DNA of 10,260 nucleotides. Origin: Bacillota bacterium (GTDB taxonomy: Bacteria > Bacillota > Sulfobacillia > JAJZYS01 > JAJYTV01). Below the pieces are notes generated by a model. The model saw nothing but the letters and a program-made list of their open reading frames with translations, searched no databases and had not been told where the DNA came from. Location of the stretch: NCBI GenBank assembly GCA_021806845.1, contig JAKAPV010000090.1, forward strand, positions 1-10,260, written 5' to 3'. Numbering within the stretch: position 1 is the stretch's first letter; each line of letters begins with the position of its first letter. Positions 6,958 through 10,260 of this stretch are shown piece after piece. Both the position numbers and the translations under genes were made by a program.

Positions 6958-7487
6958 GCGCGGCGGCCGCCATCGAACCCGTCTCTCCCGGAACGGCGGC
7001 CTTCGACGAATACATCAAGGTGTTCGAGGAGGTCTTTCCCGAAGACGCTGCAGCCGCCCGGGAGTTCCTCTCCCGCTATGCCGCGTATCCGAGCTACCGC
7101 GGGCTGATCGCGCGGGTGGAGGGAAGTTGCGTCGGCATGGTTTTCGGCGTCGAAGCCTTCCGCGGCAACTGGTGGGTGGAACGGGTCGTCGAGCAGGTCG
7201 GGGAGGATCACCGCGCGCTCCAGGATGCGTTCTGCCTCGTCGACCTCGGCGTGCTCGCCCCCTGGCGCGGCCAAGGCATCGGACAACTCCTGCACGACGC
7301 GGCGCTCGCGGCGCAGCCGCACCCGCGCGCCGTGCTGTCTACGCAGGTGGCGAACACGGGCGCCCAGGGCTTCTACCTGCGCAACGGCTGGCGCATCATC
7401 CATCCGGGCTTTGTCTTCCTCGAGGGACGAGTGCCGTATTGCGTGCTTGCACGCGATCTGCCCGCCAACGGTGGACTGAGAGCCTGA
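6954..7487 (+). CDS. GNAT-family N-acetyltransferase
   Basis: A 177-residue protein of the GCN5-related acetyltransferase fold, which transfers the acetyl group of acetyl-CoA to an amine; the substrate cannot be told from the sequence. The acetyl-CoA-binding motif A is visible as VDLGVLAPWRGQGIGQLLHDAAL, with RGQGIG at 105-110. The later NTGAQGFYLRNGWRII matches the usual NxxAxxFYxxxGF motif B. The start ATG 6954 overlaps the ltaE stop (ATGA), so the two are translationally coupled and probably function in related metabolism. The first 30 residues (FDEYIKVFEEVFPED) are typical of an N-terminal GNAT helix. No membrane segment or signal peptide is present. Confidence 0.9.
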   Translation: MSAAAAIEPVSPGTAAFDEYIKVFEEVFPEDAAAAREFLSRYAAYPSYRGLIARVEGSCVGMVFGVEAFRGNWWVERVVEQVGEDHRALQDAFCLVDLGVLAPWRGQGIGQLLHDAALAAQPHPRAVLSTQVANTGAQGFYLRNGWRIIHPGFVFLEGRVPYCVLARDLPANGGLRA

Positions 7488-7547
7488 TCGCCGCGCCGAC
7501 GTCCAGCAGGTGCGTACAGCGCTTGCCGAGTTGAGGGAGGTGCCGGA

Positions 7548-7946
7548 GTGGCAGTATCGCTGATCGTCTCGGAAAACCTCTATCCGGATGCTCCGTACGC
7601 CTACGCCGCGGTCGCCGAAGGTGCGGGGCTCGTCTTCACGGCTGGGGCGTGCCCCCTCGACCCAAGCGGTAAGGTGGTCGCGCCGGGAGACATCCCAGCC
7701 CAGATGCGCCAAGCGCTCTCGAATCTTACGGAAGCACTGGGTGCCGCGGGATGCACCATCGGGGACGTGCTGAAGACCACGGTCTATGTGGCCGCGCACT
7801 CGCGCGAAGACCTGCTCGCCGCGTGGGCGGAGGTTGCGTCCTGCTTCGGGAAGCATCCGTCACCGAGCACTCTGGTGGGCGTCTCGTTCCTCGGCTACCG
7901 CGATCAGTTGGTCGAGATCGAGGCGGTCGCCTTGCGGGACGCCTGA
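7548..7946 (+). CDS. RidA/YjgF-family protein lacking the catalytic Arg
   Basis: A 132-residue protein of the Rid (YER057c/YjgF/UK114) family. Archetypal RidA hydrolyses reactive enamine/imine intermediates such as 2-aminoacrylate; other subfamilies have unknown or different roles. Family marks seen: VFTAGACPLDPSGKVV, QMRQALSNLTEALGAAGCTIGDVLKTTVYV, and a C-terminal LVEIEAVAL. The conserved Arg of RidA (Arg105 in E. coli, in PARS) is not present: the aligned segment is HPSPSTLVGV, with Ser107 at that place. This suggests a Rid subfamily other than archetypal RidA, so I give no gene symbol. Start GTG 7548 is set by GGGAGG (7535-7540) 7 nt upstream. The 60-bp gap from the acetyltransferase gene has no terminator, so ltaE, the GNAT gene and this gene probably form one operon handling amino acids. 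Confidence 0.92.
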   Translation: MAVSLIVSENLYPDAPYAYAAVAEGAGLVFTAGACPLDPSGKVVAPGDIPAQMRQALSNLTEALGAAGCTIGDVLKTTVYVAAHSREDLLAAWAEVASCFGKHPSPSTLVGVSFLGYRDQLVEIEAVALRDA

Positions 7947-8042
7947 AGCGCTTCCCCTAGCGCCTGGCTCCATTTCGGGCTCCTCTTGTGCGAAGCGTGT
8001 CGAGAAGTTTACCGCACAGCGACCCCCAAAAAGTAAATCCCT
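7947..8042 (+). promoter_or_regulatory. Intergenic region and presumed promoter area of the SLH gene
   Basis: A weak 5-bp hairpin (GCGCT...AGCGC, 7950-7965) just after the RidA-family stop has no T-tract and is a poor terminator. A TTGTGC box (7986-7991) with a poor TTACCG at 17-bp spacing, and a GTAAAT at 8033-8038, are the only promoter-like words I found; neither is convincing. The region is locally richer in A (CCCCCAAAAAGTAAATCC) than its surroundings. A promoter must be near here if the SLH gene is not read through from the upstream operon. Confidence 0.3.
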
Positions 8043-8099
8043 GGATGCGAAGCAATCCCGTAGGAACAGGTCGCCAAAGGCGCCCTGCAGTACGGGAGG
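8043..8099 (+). promoter_or_regulatory. Structured leader overlapping the SLH gene ribosome binding site
   Basis: Two hairpins can form. The first, 8043-8058, pairs GGATGC with GCAATCC around GAA with one bulged A. The second, 8057-8096, is longer: CCCGTA (8057-8062) pairs with TACGGG (8091-8096), CAGG (8067-8070) with CCTG (8084-8087), and CGCC (8072-8075) with GGCG (8079-8082) around an AAA loop, with a GGAA/CAG internal loop and one T-C mismatch. They share C8057-C8058 and so compete. The long hairpin takes up the GGG of the GGGAGG ribosome binding site (8094-8099), 8 nt before the ATG. I do not recognise a known riboswitch class. Control of translation is inferred from position. Confidence 0.5.
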
Positions 8100-8107
8100 T
8101 TGACAGG

Positions 8108-10249
8108 ATGCGGTTCAAGGGGCTCATGGTCGCTGCGCTCGCCGCCACCCTGGTCGCCGCGGGATCGGGCTCTGCCTTCGCGGACGGCCACCACGGCCAC
8201 TTCGAGGATCTCGGCAACGCACAGTGGGCAGCCAGCGCGATCGATACGCTCACCGCGCAGGGCTTGATCCAGGGCCTTACGCCAACACAGTTCGCGCCAC
8301 AGCAGCCCGTCACGATCGGGCAGCTCGCAGCCATCCTGCTGCGCTACCAGGGGGGCGCGCAGGCCGGCGCAAGCTTCGGCGCACAGGTATCGCAAGCCCA
8401 GCAGGACGGATACCTCTCGGGGCTCGGCGGCAGCGTCGGCAGCAGTGAAGACGCGACGCGAGCCCAAGCGATGACGATGATCATGGATGCCCTCGGCGTC
8501 TCCGCGCAGAACGTGCAGATCGGCTCGCTGGGACAGTTCAGCGATGGAAGCGGGGTGCCTTCGTGGGCACGCGGCCCCATGGATCTCGCGGTGGAGGCGG
8601 GGATACTCCAAGGCTCGAGCGGCAGCCTCCTCCCCCAGGACCTCGTCACCCGCGCGCAGCTCGCGGTGATCCTGCTGCGCGTCGAGACGGACCTCGGACA
8701 GCTGCTCGCGTCCTCGGGCAGCGTCGGCCACGCCGGCAGCGTGGCCGGCACCGTCACCGCGATCGGCAACGGGCAGATCACGGTCGCGGCGAACCCTGCG
8801 CTGACCCAGCAGAGCGGTCAGGGCGACGACCAGGGCGAGGACGGCAGCGGCAACCTGCCCGGCGGGACCTACACCGTCTCTCCGTTTGTCAAGGTGGTCA
8901 TTCCCGGCGAAGGATCCCACGGTTCGCTCTCGCAGGTGCAGGTCGGCGACGTCGTGCGCCTCGTCGTCCACCCGGGCGGCCAGGTGCGCATGATCATCGT
9001 GCTGCCGCAGACGGCTCCGGGCACCGGCACCTCGCAGGGCGCGCCGGCGAACCTGTCCGCCACCGAGACGACGAGTGGCATCGCCCTCAGCTGGACGCCG
9101 GTCAGCGGCGCGACGTACTACCAGGTGCTCGTCTCCAGCGGCAGCGGGTACGCGCAGGTCGCGAGTTCGAACGGCGGTATGCCGACCGCGTCCGCCACGA
9201 CCGTCACCGGGCTCGCGGTCGGCGTGAGCTACAGCTTTGAGGTCCAGGCAGTTGCGTCGGGCACCGCCTCAGCACCTTCCTCGCCCTCCGCGGCCGTCGA
9301 GTGGGGCGCGAAGTCCGGCACGAGCGCCACCATCACGACCTCGACGTCCGGCGGCGAGGAGTGGCTCTCGATCGCCATCCCCTACGACAAGACCCTGAGT
9401 TCCGCAAGCCTGGACGGCTACCTCGGCGACTACACGCTGCTCGACACCTCCACGGGCCAGGCACTCGGCGTCGCGGGCGTCGCGGTGAACGGCAGCACGC
9501 TCACTATGACAAGCGGAAGCTACCCCGCCACCTACTTCTCCGCTGCGAATGAGGCCTTCCAGATCACCTCCGCCAAGTCCGTGGTAGCGGATAGCGCCGG
9601 CGCGCCGACAACGCCGATCGATGCCACGGGCAGCCTGGGCACTGCCACTGCCCCGACGAACCTCTCCGCAGCCGAAGCGGCAAACGGCATCTCCCTCACC
9701 TGGACACCGGTGAGCGGCGCGACGTACTACCAGGTCCTGGCCCTCGCCGCAGGCACCGGGACGTACGCGCCGGTGGCCTCTTCAGCGGGCGGCACCCCGA
9801 CCGCTGACGTTACGACGGTCACCGGTCTCAGCGCCGGCACGAGCTACAGCTTCGAGGTGGAGGCCGTCGACGCGTCCGGCCAGGCCTCTGCGCCGTCCTC
9901 CCCCTCCGCCGCGGTGGAGTGGGGCGCCAAGGCGGCGGCGAGCGCGAGCGTCGCGGTGAACCAGGCGGGCTCCCTTCAGTCCTTCACGATCACCGTCGCC
10001 TACGACAAGGCCCTCGTGGCCGCGAGCCTCGACACCTCCCTCAGCGACTACCGCCTGTACGACGCGACGACGGGCCAGTACCTGTCGGCCGCGAGCGTCT
10101 CGGTGGTGGGCAACACGCTCGTGATCGAGACGGCCCTCAACCAGGCGATGTCGCTCTCGGGCACCCTGCAGGTCACGACCCAGAAGTCCGTCGTGAATGA
10201 CAGCGCGGGAGCTCCCACCGCGCCGATCAGCGCGACGGGCACCCTCTAG
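8108..10249 (+). CDS. Exported S-layer-homology protein with two FnIII repeat units
   Basis: A 713-residue cell-surface protein. Start ATG 8108 is set by GGGAGG (8094-8099), although the frame is open back to 7988. Residues 1-25 form a signal peptide (MRFKGLMVAALAATLVAAG, ending AFA). Three SLH-like modules follow, at about 32-80, 95-130 and 144-193; modules two and three keep TRAQ (117-120, 181-184), related to the usual TRAE, while module one has TIGQ. SLH modules normally bind secondary cell-wall polysaccharide. Residues 212-299 form a DUF5666-like beta domain (GTVTAIGNGQITV ... LSQVQVGDVVRLVV) split by an acidic Gly/Asp-rich insert. Two tandem units follow, 312-514 and 515-713, each a fibronectin type III domain (APxNLSA ... 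SYSFEVxAV) plus a second beta domain (YDK ... YLxDY ... KSVVxDSAGAPT). The protein ends at the repeat boundary. A role as an S-layer component or surface-anchored adhesin is inferred. No enzyme motif is seen. Confidence 0.9.
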   Translation: MRFKGLMVAALAATLVAAGSGSAFADGHHGHFEDLGNAQWAASAIDTLTAQGLIQGLTPTQFAPQQPVTIGQLAAILLRYQGGAQAGASFGAQVSQAQQDGYLSGLGGSVGSSEDATRAQAMTMIMDALGVSAQNVQIGSLGQFSDGSGVPSWARGPMDLAVEAGILQGSSGSLLPQDLVTRAQLAVILLRVETDLGQLLASSGSVGHAGSVAGTVTAIGNGQITVAANPALTQQSGQGDDQGEDGSGNLPGGTYTVSPFVKVVIPGEGSHGSLSQVQVGDVVRLVVHPGGQVRMIIVLPQTAPGTGTSQGAPANLSATETTSGIALSWTPVSGATYYQVLVSSGSGYAQVASSNGGMPTASATTVTGLAVGVSYSFEVQAVASGTASAPSSPSAAVEWGAKSGTSATITTSTSGGEEWLSIAIPYDKTLSSASLDGYLGDYTLLDTSTGQALGVAGVAVNGSTLTMTSGSYPATYFSAANEAFQITSAKSVVADSAGAPTTPIDATGSLGTATAPTNLSAAEAANGISLTWTPVSGATYYQVLALAAGTGTYAPVASSAGGTPTADVTTVTGLSAGTSYSFEVEAVDASGQASAPSSPSAAVEWGAKAAASASVAVNQAGSLQSFTITVAYDKALVAASLDTSLSDYRLYDATTGQYLSAASVSVVGNTLVIETALNQAMSLSGTLQVTTQKSVVNDSAGAPTAPISATGTL
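9041..10249 (+). repeat. Tandem 609-bp coding repeat (two copies)
   Basis: Copy 1 runs 9041-9649 and copy 2 runs 9650-10249, offset exactly 609 bp (203 codons), in frame within the SLH protein gene. The best conserved block is AGCGGCGCGACGTACTACCA, present at 9104 and 9713. Copy 2 lacks only the final linker present in copy 1 (GTAT after ATGSL). At protein level the fibronectin type III halves are clearly alike (WTPVSGATYYQVL, SSPSAAVEWGAK in both), while the second halves are more diverged, suggesting an old duplication. Confidence 0.9.
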
Positions 10250-10260
10250 AAGCCCAGCAC

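Noticed and set aside
8010..8100. TPP or cyclic-di-GMP riboswitch in the SLH gene leader
   Set aside because: Words such as CTGGATG, CGTAGGAA and CGCACAG recall those classes, but their conserved cores (CTGAGA for TPP; paired P1b/P1a elements for GEMM) are absent or in the wrong order.
7988..8107. Longer N-terminus of the SLH protein from 7988
   Set aside because: The sequence between is better explained as a structured leader, and the signal peptide begins exactly at ATG 8108 after a GGGAGG.

Overview
The window is GC-rich (roughly two thirds G+C by eye), densely coded DNA with strong GGAGG-type ribosome binding sites and frequent GTG/TTG starts. A hisS-aspS pair under a sigma-A promoter, a 6S-RNA-like element just beyond aspS, and exported proteins including one with S-layer homology (SLH) domains point to a high-GC member of the Bacillota (Firmicutes). 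I cannot place it to genus from the sequence alone.

Layout. (1) 1-1338, minus strand: most of a histidine ammonia-lyase gene (hutH), cut by the left edge. (2) 1505-2035, plus: a small exported protein of unknown function carrying a DUF5666-like beta domain, followed by a strong terminator. (3) 2089-5192, plus: a clear promoter (TTGACA-N18-TACAAT), then hisS and aspS 20 bp apart, probably one transcript for two aminoacyl-tRNA synthetases. The AspRS carries sequence marks of a non-discriminating enzyme, which would imply indirect Asn-tRNA synthesis. (4) 5189-5521, minus: a four-helix small membrane protein resembling the phage-holin-4/YvlD group. Its stop codon interlocks with that of aspS in one CTAG. 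(5) About 5673-5897, plus: an extended -10 promoter, a long bulged hairpin with the architecture of 6S RNA, and a perfect 10-bp UUCG-loop terminator hairpin. (6) 5938-7946, plus: low-specificity L-threonine aldolase, a GNAT acetyltransferase (ATGA overlap) and a RidA-family protein, a likely amino-acid metabolism operon. (7) 8108-10249, plus: a 713-residue exported SLH protein with a DUF5666-like domain and two tandem copies of a 203-residue fibronectin-III plus beta-sandwich unit, preceded by a structured leader that partly buries its ribosome binding site.

Most genes are ordinary housekeeping or metabolic functions. The points most worth a second look are the 6S RNA candidate and the unusual clustering of TCAAAAC/GTTTTGA words around it, the ND-AspRS signature, the shared domain in two exported proteins, and the leader hairpin of the SLH gene. 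I saw no mobile element, CRISPR array, tRNA or rRNA, and no convincing multi-gene system of a wholly new kind.
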